Assembly: GCA_002917075.1 (NCBI GenBank)
Contig: NTMA01000010.1
Location: forward strand, 434,001 to 498,000
Length of the DNA stretch: 64,000 nt
Source of the DNA: Hawksworthiomyces lignivorus
Lineage: Eukaryota > Ascomycota > Sordariomycetes > Ophiostomatales > Ophiostomataceae
Direction of reading: 5' to 3'
Shown here in pieces: positions 37,165-48,229 of the stretch; within the stretch, counting starts at the first letter, position 1; each line of letters starts with the position of its first letter. Made by a program: the position numbers and the translations under genes. The notes below the pieces were generated by a model. That model ran no database searches, had not been told where the DNA came from, and was given only the letters and a program-made list of their open reading frames with translations.

Positions 37165-37893
37165 TTAGACGTACGCACTCCGGTGCGAGTGCGAGCTGTG
37201 CCGGCTGTGGTGGCTGCCGCTGCGCGGGCGCGACCCGCCGCGGCTGTGGTGCCGGTGCACGGTAGTGGTCTCGCGGACGTAGCGGCGGTCGCGCTCGGAG
37301 GCGCCGACGCGGATGCTGTGCGTCCAGGCCAGCGCGGAGGTGAAGAAGAAGAAGATGCAGTTCATGATGCCAAAGGCGAAGCAGGTCTTGAGCACGGCAC
37401 AGGGCTTGCTGTCCGTGATGACGAGGCCATGGCCGTTGAGGGTGATGAGGTTGCCGGCGCTGGCGATCCACTCGTCGGTCACAGAGACGTTGGTGCAGTC
37501 GGCGCTGGTCATGAAGCCGAGGTTGTAGACGGCGCCAATCAGGGCGCCGACGAAACCCAGGTCGATGATGGAGACGAACTGCGCATTGGTGCTGCTGCGG
37601 TGGTAGCTGAAGAGGGTAAAAATGGACCAGGCGACGCCGAGGACGGAGACGATGAAGAGGATGAGGATGTAATTGGGCGTGAGCTCGTTTTGCTTGATGT
37701 ACAGGTTGATAAACCAGGAGAGCATGCCCATGGTAGGGATCTAAAGAAGAAGAAGAAGAAGAAGAAGAAAGGACGTTAGCAGCTGGTCTCCGTCCGCATA
37801 CCAGGCAGCAAGCAGCCCCATAGTGCGTTCAGCACTTACCAGTGTAATGATCTCCATGAACCGCCAAAAGGCGAAGAACAGAGCGAAGAGCAT
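37165..37893 (-). CDS. MARVEL-domain membrane protein with basic His/Ser/Arg tail
   Basis: Two exons on the minus strand: 37893-37840 and 37740-37165, giving 209 residues. The start has an excellent context (GCCACCATG). Four hydrophobic segments are visible: about residues 1-30 across the splice (FFAFWRFMEIITLIPTMGML), 41-60 (YILILFIVSVLGVAWSIFTL), 74-95 (IIDLGFVGALIGAVYNLGF) and 133-152 (FGIMNCIFFFFTSALAW). This is the MARVEL four-helix pattern, with an extracellular loop containing two Cys (SADC, SKPC). The C-terminus is a hydrophilic tail rich in His, Ser and Arg ending HSHRSAYV, probably cytosolic. Such proteins organise plasma-membrane or vesicle domains; no specific role can be assigned. 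The single intron contains a CTT microsatellite as its polypyrimidine tract. Confidence 0.82.
37744..37767. repeat. (AAG)8 microsatellite forming the polypyrimidine tract of an intron
   Basis: On the coding (minus) strand this reads as CTT repeats, lying between a GCTAAC branch site (37780-37775) and the acceptor AG at 37742-37741 of the MARVEL gene. Confidence 0.9.
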
Positions 37894-40404
37894 GGTGGCC
37901 AACTTCCTGGGAGAAAGAAGTGGTTCGCGAAGTGTCGGCTAAAATGGAGTCTTAAGAGAAGCACGTTATGGACACCCACCAAATTCCCAGTTTGCGACAA
38001 GTCCGACAAGGTTGCGGAGAGCTGTCGCAAATTCAAATTGTCAATGAGCCGCAAAAGCTAAGAGACGTTGTAAGTCGACTTGCAACTGGAATGTAGACTA
38101 CTGGTTTAAGGTATTGTAGATCTGTCTCGGGAAGAGGTACGTGTGGAATGAAGGAGCGAGGATGTGAGTGAAGACGGAGATGGCTTGGAAGGCAGAGAGA
38201 ATGAGAAGGAAGAGATGAAAGAGGGGAAGAATCAGAGGGGGGGGAAGAAAAAGGAAAGCGTGTGGAGTGAGGCGCAAAATGTCAAAGACGCTCGGCGTAA
38301 GAGGAGAGAGAATAGGTGGCTGGGAAGGCTACCGAAGGGCTCTCAGAAGCCGGATGCAAGCGGAAGCTAGAAGTCAGAAGAGAGATGCGAGCGCTCTCCA
38401 GTTTTCTCTAATTATTACGAGCATTCTCTACATGCAATAATACAATGGATTAAGACAGCTACCTCTTATGTAGAACCACATACGCAGCACATTCGCCGGC
38501 TGTACTTTGACGTTGCAACTTGGGCTGCCAACTCTCTCTGCTGCTGTACAGAGTACTCGTATCTACGAATGCTTGGTTAAGTGGTGGTTAAGTGTGTGCA
38601 TGCACGAGAGACCGCAGCAGCTTGTTTTCTTTCCCCACGTGGACTAGCACGACGTAAGCCTGAAGGGTGGTGGGCTGGTGGGCTGGGCAACGCGGTAGCT
38701 CGGTGGGGCCTATCAACGGCGGCGATGGAAGAATTTACGAGGGATTCGTGGAGGGTATTAGCTGGGAGAAGTCTAGAGATGAGGGGACCAGCCTTCTTCT
38801 TTTCTGCTCGCTTCCGTCCCGCCCTTGGCACTAAGATAAGAGATAAACCAAACTACATACCTGATGTCAAGGGTGTGCTCACTTCTCTGCGAGAAGTGCT
38901 CGTATGTGAACGGAATACTGCGTAAAGTCCTGCTTCGAGCATGCCTATGTGCATACGCATATTATTCGTTTGCGCGAAGTCCGACGTGACAAAAAAATCT
39001 AGATCGTTCTTGTACTCGCAAACGGCGGCGGATCATACTTCCCGGGTCTACACGCCAGCAGCCTGTAGCTGTTACTATTAACACACCATCTTCAATATTC
39101 TTATGTCAGGAAGCGGACTCTGCACTGAGCGAACAACATCTGCAAGCTTTGGCCAATGGATTGCTGAATTGAGCATGCAGCGGGGCTCCCTTGCTCTTTT
39201 CGCAGTCCGCGCACTCGGGAGATCTCGATAGCATCAGTAGAAGATCATGGAGAATTAAAACAGATCACTAAAATGGACATGTAAAATACTGCAGGGGAGG
39301 GCCGAGCCCATTTGCAGAACCTGCGGAGACGTGCCTAGAGAGATTCTGCTGCTGGTATGCGACAAAGTCGCACATACTGTGTGCATGCGGAAGCGACAAG
39401 AGAAGTGGCCCCATCTTGACGAGAAAACAGGTGGTAATTTACCAGGGTGTCTAAGATGGCTAAGAGTAGAATATCGTCAGGATGTTATAAGGTTCTGCGC
39501 GATGTGCGTCATACAGGCTGGATGACAGTTAACCGCACAAGCAGGCTCTTCAACCAAAGAATCGTGTCCGGCAACTTACTGATGACACAGAATTGACCTG
39601 ACCAACCGACTGTGCCTTCTTTCACTACTTGAAACCACCTATTTCTTCACTCGAGCTTGTTTTCTATGCATGTAGACATGACACAAAGTGCAAAACTACG
39701 GAAAATAAAGCTAGCATGTGCCACAAAAGGGCGTTCCAACTGTGCGTCTGAACAATTCTGAAGTACAGTCATGGTTAGTACTGAGGCCGGCAGGTGTCCA
39801 GCATTCTGCAGGTAGGTGTAATACAAACACATATGTATAGCTCTATTATGAGCAAGAGATGACCAGACATCATCGCGTATCATGCTGAATAGAGAATGGA
39901 TCAGACTCTACCTCACACACGTATGTAAATCTCTCTTCTCTGCCCCGTACGTGTAAGCATATGGGGTACTCGAAATGTTAAATAGAACCACCTGAGTTGT
40001 CTCGCTGGCGGCTTAAAGAAGATGCGCCGTCGATTGAGCCCCACTATGATACGCCTTCAAGACGTCGCACAATAGCGCAATCACTGTCGTCTAGCAACGG
40101 CTTCTCCAAATTTGGTTTGGTTTGATTTTCTAAAGAGCAGCAAAACCCGAATTCTCTACTCCGTACTCCGTCAAGTCCGGTGTAAAGATTGTCCACCCAA
40201 CGTCTTAGTTGTCGGCAGAAGCAGAGAAGCGCCGACAAGGAAGCGTCAACAGCGGGGGCATCTTGTATGAAAACCGGTAAAATTGGTTGCAATGAGTGCG
40301 ACCTGTCGAAGGAGAGGAGGAAGGAGGCAAGCGAAGCTAGAGGAGGGCGAATATCTCGGAAGAAGCATGTGAGAAAAGAATCCCGTCCGCTCAGGAAATC
40401 CAGA

Positions 40405-40412
40405 TATATAAA
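40405..40412 (+). promoter_or_regulatory. Putative TATA box of the dienelactone hydrolase gene
   Basis: TATATAAA, 146 nt upstream of the ATG at 40558; a near-perfect TATA consensus at a plausible distance. Confidence 0.5.
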
Positions 40413-40513
40413 CTGGCCTGGTAAAAGGCGGTTGCCGACAGATGCGCTCCGCTCTCTCACGCCAATTCGACTGACCGAGGCCGGCATCCATTTCAATATA
40501 CACACAGAGATTT

Positions 40514-40537
40514 AAAAAAAAAAAAAAAAAAAAAAAT
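40514..40537. repeat. A24 run in the dienelactone hydrolase leader
   Basis: Twenty-four consecutive A, ending 20 nt before the start codon. Such tracts exclude nucleosomes and are also found in A-rich leaders. Confidence 0.9.
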
Positions 40538-40557
40538 TCTCTCTTGCGGACGCCAAA

Positions 40558-41352
40558 ATGGCTATGACAACTTGTTGCGTCAAAGGCTTCCAGTGGGACG
40601 GCCAGCCCTCAGGCCACGTCGAGAAAATCGCCAACAAATACGAAGCCTATGTCGCCGGCGACAACCCAAAGGCTGCCGTGCTGATCATCCACGACATCTG
40701 GGGCTGGACGGCTCCAAACGCCCGCCTGCTGGCCGATCACTACGCGCGGGAGGCGGGCGTCACGGCATATCTCGTCGACTTCTTCGACGGCGGCGTGCTC
40801 GTCCGCAGCGACCACCCGGAATTGAGCGACCAGGAGTTTATGGAGACCAAGCTGCTGCCCTTCCTGAGCAAAAATACGCGGGAGATTCGCGAAAAGGACG
40901 TCTTTGCCGTGGCGCGGGCCCTCCGCCGCGAGAACAAGCATGAGAAGCTCGCTGCCATCGGCTTCTGCTACGGCGGCTGGGCGGTGGCGCGGCTGGGCGC
41001 GGCGCCAGAGAACCAGCCGGCCGACCCGGCCCCGGAGGCGCTCGCCGGGCCCCTCGTCCATGCCGTCTCCATGGCCCACCCCTCGCTGCTCGTCAAGCAG
41101 GACTTTGACCAGCTCGCCGTGCCGCTGCAGGTGCTAGCCCCCGAGCACGACGAGACGTACTCGCCCGAGCTGAAGCAGTATACGCTCGACACCGTGCCGA
41201 AGCTGGGCCTCGCCCTGGACTACGTCCACTTCCCGGGCGTCGAGCACGGCGCGCTGGCGCGCGCCAATCCCAATGTGCCGAGAGAGCGCGAAGCCATGGT
41301 CCGGGCCAAGACGCTCGCCGTGAACTTTTTCAAATACCACCTCATAGACTAG
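40558..41352 (+). CDS. Dienelactone hydrolase family protein
   Basis: Intracellular alpha/beta hydrolase of 264 residues, single exon, no signal peptide. The DLH catalytic triad is present: Cys137 in GFCYGG, Asp198 in EHDETY, His230 in GVEHG. The nucleophile is cysteine, as in bacterial carboxymethylenebutenolidase, which opens dienelactone rings during aromatic degradation. Fungal members are numerous and mostly uncharacterised, so the substrate is unknown. The IHDIWGW stretch after strand 1 is typical. The gene is GC-rich at third positions. The start is the first ATG after the TATA box and the A24 leader; a second Met lies two codons later. The neighbouring glycosidase runs in the same direction from 41661, but nothing shows that the two are functionally linked. 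Confidence 0.88.
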   Translation: MAMTTCCVKGFQWDGQPSGHVEKIANKYEAYVAGDNPKAAVLIIHDIWGWTAPNARLLADHYAREAGVTAYLVDFFDGGVLVRSDHPELSDQEFMETKLLPFLSKNTREIREKDVFAVARALRRENKHEKLAAIGFCYGGWAVARLGAAPENQPADPAPEALAGPLVHAVSMAHPSLLVKQDFDQLAVPLQVLAPEHDETYSPELKQYTLDTVPKLGLALDYVHFPGVEHGALARANPNVPREREAMVRAKTLAVNFFKYHLID

Positions 41353-41660
41353 GCCGGCCTTAACAGAGCTCTGGAGCTAGAGGGAATTATGTATTGACGT
41401 AGAGGTGATATTATATGGTTTATAGCAAATTTTTATATAAAGTACATTTATGGAAAACAAACAGCCTAAACCAATGTAGAGAAGAGGTAGTGCTAGATTT
41501 GGATTTGCGGATAAACCACTTTAATATGCTGATGAAATTCATTCTGGCCGTATGATATTTTCTTTATTCTTCATATACGATGTAATGGTAGACTTTCAGG
41601 TATGAGGGGCATCAAGATTGGACGCACTGCCTTTTGTCGCATCTCACAAAATTCAGCCTC
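41353..41660. other. Short spacer before the rhamnosidase
   Basis: 308 nt holding the terminator of the dienelactone hydrolase and the promoter of the glycosidase. AT-rich, with nothing else recognised. Confidence 0.55.
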
Positions 41661-44175
41661 ATGGCTTCCTACTACTTGAGAAGTCTGTTTCCTTTGTTAT
41701 CACTCCTCAGCACTTACGGCGTGGTTGCATTTGCAAAAGACGACCGATCATGCTGGAAGGATACACCATGCGACGGCCATTTCAATGAGTCGGCGTTCCC
41801 AGGTCCTTGGGATGCTAATATCCTGGCTCCCACATCGCGGACAGTGGCACCAAAATACATCCTTACTGATTGGCCTAGAGACAGCAGTTATTTCAGCGAT
41901 AATTCATCTAACTCTTCATTCTCACGTGTACCATATAATGCTGCTTCTAGGCCACTGGCTCTTCAGGGTAACGGCTCACAACTTGTCTTTGATTTCGGGC
42001 AGGAGGTTGGCGGTCTAGTGACCCTTCGGTACTCAATTGGTGGCTCAGATGATGGGGTTTATGACGGAAATCAGATTTCAATCCCTTTGAAATCACCAAT
42101 ATCATTCGAATCCAAAAAGGCAAGAGATGTGGCGGGTTCTCTTGGCCTCGCATTTGCAGAGTCTAGCGACTTCGCCGATCAATGGTCGGATGCATCAAAT
42201 GGCGCTTTCCGAGGATCAGACGGGGCAATATATATTGATTTCAACCTTAGGGAATCAATTCAGACCACATCTACAATGCCAGATGAAGCTCTTCGTGGAG
42301 GGTTTAGGTATTTGACAGTGTTTCTTCGGACAGAAGATCAACAGGACATTACTACAACTGTGATCTTACACAATGTTACCCTGAATATCGCTTTTCAGCC
42401 AACATGGCCAAACCTGCGAGCCTATCAAGGATATTTTGACTGCGATGACCAGCTGCTCAACCGCATTTGGTACGCCGGCGCTTATACTCTGCAGACAAAT
42501 GCCGTACCCCCAAACACAGGCCGTCGGGTACCGTTCTTAAAAAATGGATGGGCTAATGATGGCTACCTGGGGCCTGGAAACACGATCTTGGTTGACGGCG
42601 CCAAGCGGGATCGCGCCGTATGGCCTGGCGACATGGGAGTAGCTGTGCCATCCTCGTTTGTGAGCATCGGTGATATGGAGTAGGTCGTCTCATCTCCCCC
42701 CTTGTCGACAGTTTGACTGACGGCCAAATTCAGGAGCATCAAGAATGCTCTCCAAACAATGTATGACCATCAGGTAAGCTCATTTTTGCACATTGATTTT
42801 GCCGATTTAATTCAAGCCTCAATCTGTCTCCGATCTTAACAGCCATCTACAGAACGCAGACGGCTCATTTCCCGAGGCAGGTCCGCCGCTTCTTCAGCAG
42901 GGCAGCGATACATACCACATGTGGACGATGATCGGCACATATAACTACTTGTTGTACACAAATGATACTGCTTTCCTTGAACATAATTGGGCGGGGTATC
43001 TCAGGGCCATGACATACATCACAAACAAGCAGAGCGACTACCAGGAATCAGGCCTGCTTCACGTCACCGGCCTTCGTGACTGGGCGCGGCTTAATGTCGG
43101 CACCAATATGACCGAAGCACAGGTCATCCTATACCGCACACTGATCACAGGCGCCGAGCTGTCCAAATTAATAACTGAGACGAGAAATGGTGCACAAAAT
43201 CACACTGCTACTTGGATTGCAGCTGCGCAGCGGCTCCGGGACTCCATATTGAAATACTGCTACGACCCAGAGGCCGGCCTGTTTCGAGACAATGCGGAGG
43301 TCGCAGATGGGACAGCTGTAGTATATCCGCAAGATGCCAATGCACTGACGCTAGCCTTTGGTCTGACCCAGAGCAGTGCCAGCACAAGCAGCGAGCCGGA
43401 TTATGTTGCCATAAATATTTCCAACCTCTTGGCAAAAAGATGGCTGTCGTCTGTTGACCACTATCCGGTCACCCCAGAACTCCCGGGCCACATTTCCCCT
43501 TTCATCAGTTCTTGGGAAGTCCGCGGCCACTTCGCTGCCGGACAGACTAGCCACGCCCTCGAACTTATACGTGCATTGTGGGGCCGCTACATCGACCGTC
43601 TAGACGGCAGCCAAAGTTCCCTTGTCGAGGGTCTCCTGGAAAATCCAAATGGGGGTGCCTCGTTCGCATATCGATGGAACCGTGGCTATGGCGGCGTCCA
43701 CAATGAGACCAACGTCGCGGCCAGCTATACGAGCCATAGTCACGGGTGGTCGGCCGGGCCTACAAGTGCCCTCTCTGAATTCATCGTGGGGTTGTCTGTT
43801 GTGGATGTGGCCGGATCCACTTGGCAGTTTGCGCCCCAGTTCGGTGATCTCGCGCGGGCAGAAGGCGGCTTTGCCACACCTTTGGGGAAGTTTCAGGCTC
43901 GTTGGAAGCGAGCAAATAATACTGAAGATGAGCTATGCCGCAATAACTGCGATTCCTATGAGGTCAACCTGAGCACACCTCTGAATACAAGCGGTATCCT
44001 TCTTCTTCCAGTGGCAGCCACCGGAATACCAAATGTCGTCGTAAATAACGACACTATCCCTATACAAAATAATCGACGAATAAGTGCCAGCAAAATGAAA
44101 AATATTGGGAACGTTTTTGAGCTGCCCATATCAGGCGGGAGACACACGATCCGGGTCAGCTATGCAGCATTATGA
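41661..44175 (+). CDS. Secreted six-hairpin glycosidase, alpha-L-rhamnosidase (GH78)-like
   Basis: Predicted to remove terminal alpha-L-rhamnose (or a related sugar) from plant polysaccharides or glycosides. Three exons: 41661-42679, 42734-42773 (40 nt), 42853-44175, giving 793 residues. The ATG at 41661 opens a signal peptide ending near VVA/FAKDD. The N-terminal third is beta-rich and has the GH78-like phrase LVFDFGQEVGGLVTL. The central (alpha/alpha)6 barrel begins around LNRIWYAGAYTLQTNAV and includes KRDRAVWPGDMGVA, the position of the general acid in GH78, then DWARLNVG. Later motifs are GHISPFISSWEVRGHF and SHSHGWSAGPTSALSEF. The C-terminal end is a beta-sandwich. About 17 N-glycosylation sequons fit secretion. 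It is tail to tail with an amidase, only 83 nt away. The family is secure; exact substrate inferred. Confidence 0.82.
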
Positions 44176-44258
44176 TCTTAGAGGAATACGTGTAATAACT
44201 ATTATAATTAAAATACACAAGGCTGAAATGCTCATTATTCGTCACCGTCTTCACCTTC

Positions 44259-46278
44259 TCATCTCTTCAGAGATGCCAACACATCTACCCAAGTAGGCGG
44301 CCGGGAAAGACGCTCAGCAGAAATAGTCTCAGCATCTAGCCCAAAGCGCAACAGATCGGTCTCTGTTGCCCATTCCCCTGTAGCCATAATCCCAACTGGG
44401 ACTTTTCCTTTGACATCTGAACCGGCAATACTACCGGCATTTGGCTGGCCTTCTGGCACCACATACCCCGCTGGCACACTGATCGACGGCAGTCCGCAAA
44501 AATTAGCTAGCCACGCATATTCCATGGTGCGGATTGTCCTGTCGCCATCACTGATTCCCCAGCGATGCTCGTTGGCGTTCTGTATAGGCCAGCCCGCGCA
44601 GCTCGTTGTCGGCGTCATAATTATCATACCAGGATTTTCGTGCCACAGGTAGGACAAATGATTAAGGAGCGCACGACGAAGCTTTTGAGCAAGCAGAAAA
44701 TCCGTAGCTGGCGTTGTTCTGCCCAGGGCAAGTAGAATTCGGTTTGTTGTAGAGAGGTTTTGGTATTCTGGTAGCAAAGTTGCTGCATCCACGAGCACCG
44801 TCAGAGCATGTGCAGTCTGGCCCTCGACCAAGAATGGTATTTCAATCGAAACGGTACGGTAGCCATGGTTGCGAACAAGATTGTCGATGAAACTACGACA
44901 GAGCTTTTGCACTGCCGGGTCTGCACGGGCAAACCATGCTTCCGGGATGCCTAGAATACGTGACGACGAGTTGGGTGGTACCGACAATGACGCTGGAAAC
45001 GAAGGCTGTTCGCGATCAAGCAAAACAGACGGGGGCGGCACAGGCGGGAAAATAGACGTCGGGTGAGGCTGACCCAGTACCGAAAAGACGGTTGCTAACG
45101 TACGGATATCGGCGGCCAAAGGACCAAGGCAGGCACATGTGATGCAGTGATTCTGACCTGGTTTGAAGGATATCCGGCCGTGTGTTGGCTTCAAACCGTA
45201 GACGGAGCAGAAGGATGCAGGAATTCGAACGCTGCCACCGCCATCACTTCCCAGTGCAAAAGGAATAAGGCCAGCAGCAACCGCGTACCCAGCTCCTGAA
45301 GAGCTGCCTCCAGTATAATAGTTTTCGTTGTATGGGTTCGGCGGCGTGCCATAAAAGGTATTATTTCCAGGGGTGTCCAAGCCAAATTCAACCATGTGTA
45401 GCTTACCGAGGATAACACAGCCCGCCTCTTCGAGTTTTCGTACACACCACGCTGTATTAGTTCCGTCTTCGGTATACTGGCCAGTGTAGTCGTTCACGGA
45501 ACCGAGACAGGTCATATAACCATCTATGTCGTATTCATCTTTGACAGCCGTTGGCACGCCATCTAACGGGCCTAGAGGCTTCTTCTCTTGGTAGCGAATT
45601 GTGGATGCTTCAGCAGCCCGCATGACCAATTCTTCTTTGGTGTCAAACCAAGCAATTGCATGTGGTCCAGGGCCTGTTCCATCAGAGCCGCCTCTTTTCC
45701 GGATCAACGGTAGGAGAGCGCGTGCCACGTCGGTCGGCGTCAGCTCGCCCGACAAATAAAGCTCATGGTAATCAGCTGCCGAGTAGTATCTCGTATCTGG
45801 ATACTTGTTAGCTGGCGGGGGAGGCAGAGACTTTGGCAAAGACAAATCCAGTTGGTCGTCGTCCGTTTTCTCTGATGCACCAGGTTCTGGCAACGGTACG
45901 ATTGTTGGCTCAAAACTGGGCTCATAGTCCTCGATCAATTTGAGAATCTTTCTCAACGAACTAAAGCCTGCATTGTGCCAAACAAACTGGCGGATGAATC
46001 CCACCCATTCCATACTGGTGACATCTTGTCAGTATGACAACTTCTACAAGATATGATGAGCGCGCTGCAGGGCACCTACATGTAAGCGCAGAGGACCAAG
46101 ATAGGCCCTCTTATGGCGGGGTTTGACTTGCGACCATCGCGGTATGGCACATCTGGTCTGCGACACAGACTGTTGTTAGCCTTCTGTGTGGTGCAGTAAC
46201 TCAAGAGAGGATTAAAACGTACCCTTTCACGGGCTCAGGGTAATTGAGATAGCCCCGTCGCCGAGATTGCGGATCCAT
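44259..46278 (-). CDS. Amidase-signature enzyme
   Basis: Hydrolyses an amide bond with a Ser-cisSer-Lys triad; substrate unknown. Exons on the minus strand: 46278-46223, 46157-46080, 46014-44259, giving 629 residues. The two small 5' exons are supported by exact phase agreement and 65-nt introns. The triad is visible as Lys203 in PTAVKDEYD, cis-Ser282 in TGGSSSGAGYAVAAG, and nucleophile Ser306 in GSDGGGSVRIPAS. An N-terminal extension of about 140 residues with a Pro-rich stretch (SLPPPPANK) precedes the catalytic core. There is no signal peptide, so it is probably intracellular. The protein is longer than the roughly 550-residue acetamidases. Gatekeeper-type or fatty-acid amidases are possible relatives, but I cannot choose among them. 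Only 83 nt separate its stop from that of the rhamnosidase. Confidence 0.88.
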
Positions 46279-47479
46279 GGTGAGAGAGAAGTTTAACCTG
46301 CGGCGTCAAAATGCGGCTGCCTAGGGTGAGATGCAGGATATCAAGCCAGTTATATAGAGCTACAAATTGAGCAAGGCTCAAGAAGCAAGGGCGGTAAATA
46401 GAATAGAGGAGCAGGGGGGTTGAGTGGAGCCTTAAAGCAGGTACAGAAAGTGGTGTGTTTGTGTATTTAGGCCGCGTGTCGCAAAAAATGAGACGACGAG
46501 GAGCTTTGGTGGGCAAACTCAGAAGCCCAACTCTCGACAGGCTCTTATCGAGAAGGGCAGAGGTGCATATTATATCGAGGAGGGGGAGGAGAGGCTTATT
46601 GTGCCATGAAGGAAAGTGTGGGTTTGTTTTGACCTCCGTGCTTTCCGGCTCCGCTAATTGTAACGCGAGACGCCGAGCCTTCCCATTGCGGAAGTTTATG
46701 TATGAGGTGTCATTGGCATGAGCAAAGAGCCATGGCCAAACATGGAATTTCGAGCTTTCGCGACCTAAGCTTTCCTCGCTTCTGCTTTGTATACGTAGTC
46801 ACGTAGTGTAGGTACATAGAATTGTACTTCTGGGCGATAATAACACGTTTCCAACTGCCTCGTGGCTTTTTCCAAGAGTTGACAAATTCGGTTGGCTTTG
46901 TTTCTGTGGCAAGTTTGTCCACAGCGGCCTTGTGGGACAGGGTCACGAAGGTCTTTGTGCCAAGGTCGAGCTTTTTTGGGCAGTGATAGCTGGAATGCAT
47001 GTAGCTGCTTATATATACTGTATTAAAGCTACTCGTTACACACTGTGTGCTTTTCAAGATGTCGAAATCTGTGTCTCGATGCTAGCTTCTTTTCTGATCT
47101 CCGACGTCGTCGGTGATTTATCTGTGCGCCGGAACCACCGGTCGACTATCGGCAATAGAGCACTGAGCCTTTGTTGTTATTAATGCTCATGTCTCGTCGC
47201 AATCAACGCGCTGATAGCTTCAGATTCTACCTCAACTGTTTTCACACAAAAGACTTCATCATAAGATCCAGCTGCATAAATCATCTTGATGCTGAAACAG
47301 ACCACAACAGTCAGCTAGTCGTTGTGTTTATCAAGGGCAGCAACCGCATTGGCGAAAAGTACAATGTCGGTCAAAATCGAGAGGCATGTGACACGCTCGA
47401 AAATTGGGGTGCTTTGCCGAGCAGAAAGACGCCTAGGCGGGAACTGTGCCAATAGCTCCGCGAGAATAACCTAAAAGAT
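46279..47479. other. Intergenic region, no gene seen
   Basis: Promoter of the amidase and further AT-rich sequence. Open frames here are short and unsupported. Confidence 0.5.
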
Positions 47480-47761
47480 TTAAGGTTGTACAGTGCCAAT
47501 AGTTTTGTTGCCTGTCTCATCGAGATGGACAGCAGCATACGTCGTAAGAGGACGGAATAATTTCACACATCCTCGCTTCCTGATTTCATTCAACTTTGCC
47601 ATTGGTGTCTTTCCCTCCCGAATACGATTCACCACATGCTGCTTAAGTTGCGGCGTGAAAAACAGCTCACCAAGTGACGGTGGAGAAAACCTCATGAAGA
47701 GCCCATGTCTTCTTCCTCGTCATCTCAAACCTCGATCAAAGCAAACTCACCGACGCACCAT
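47480..47761 (-). CDS. Possible small conserved protein (doubtful)
   Basis: A minus-strand frame of 71 codons from ATG 47695, or a spliced version of 73 residues. The spliced form uses a tiny first exon 47761-47751 (ATG plus eight bases), a 60-nt GT-AG intron, and exon 47690-47480. Both give the same body beginning RFSPPSLGELFFTPQLKQ. The composition is protein-like: basic and amphipathic, with GELFF, KQHVVNRIREG and LFRPLTTYAAVHLDE, and no low complexity. No transmembrane segment or signal peptide is seen. I do not recognise a family and the intron lacks a good branch site. It could be a small mitochondrial or nuclear protein, or a chance frame. Confidence 0.3.
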
Positions 47762-48229
47762 TAAACTCCGTGTTCCCTCTGTTCACTATGCGTGAGCGTG
47801 ACAAATCTGTATTATCTCTCCTCTTAGCCTCTATCTATGCCGAACTAGAGCAGGACAGAATGACCTTCCTAATAATCGACAAGCCGCTTCTGACTCGGCA
47901 GCGCGGGGCTGCTCTGCGCTGAGAGCTAGTTGCACGTGATTATATCGTCGCTATTCTAAACAGCCTCACAGCTTCTTTGGTTTTTTTAGCCTCTGCTATC
48001 TTCTGTCACTCAATTTTGTTGTCATATTTAACCACGTCAAGATGTTTTTGCGCTACTTTGCATCGTACGCTTTCAGCGAGAGCTATTCATGATTTATGCG
48101 CCACCGCCTACTTGTTTTACGTAGTTCACTGTGGGCTGTCTCAGATATAACGCTTCAACGTGCTGGGTATCGGCACGGTTGCCTTTGTCCAGGAATGTCA
48201 AAGGGTCTCCTTGAACTACCTTATTTACA
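47762..48229. other. Promoter region of the Smr-domain gene
   Basis: 468 nt with a CACGTGAT box at 47933-47940. No other feature was recognised. Confidence 0.5.

Larger units (their letters stand above)
37894..40557. other. Intergenic region between divergent MARVEL and dienelactone hydrolase genes
   Basis: 2.66 kb with no supported gene. Short open frames (38164-38370, 38581-38925, 40044-40505 minus) have low-complexity or random composition. The left end holds the MARVEL promoter and a purine-rich patch near 38160-38280. The right end holds a doubled TACTCCGTA element at 40157-40171, a TATA box and an A24 run. Confidence 0.5.

Noticed and set aside
40514..40537. A24 run considered as a retroposon poly(A) tail
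   Set aside because: It lies between a TATA box and the start codon of an intact gene, with no retroelement sequence or target-site duplication visible.
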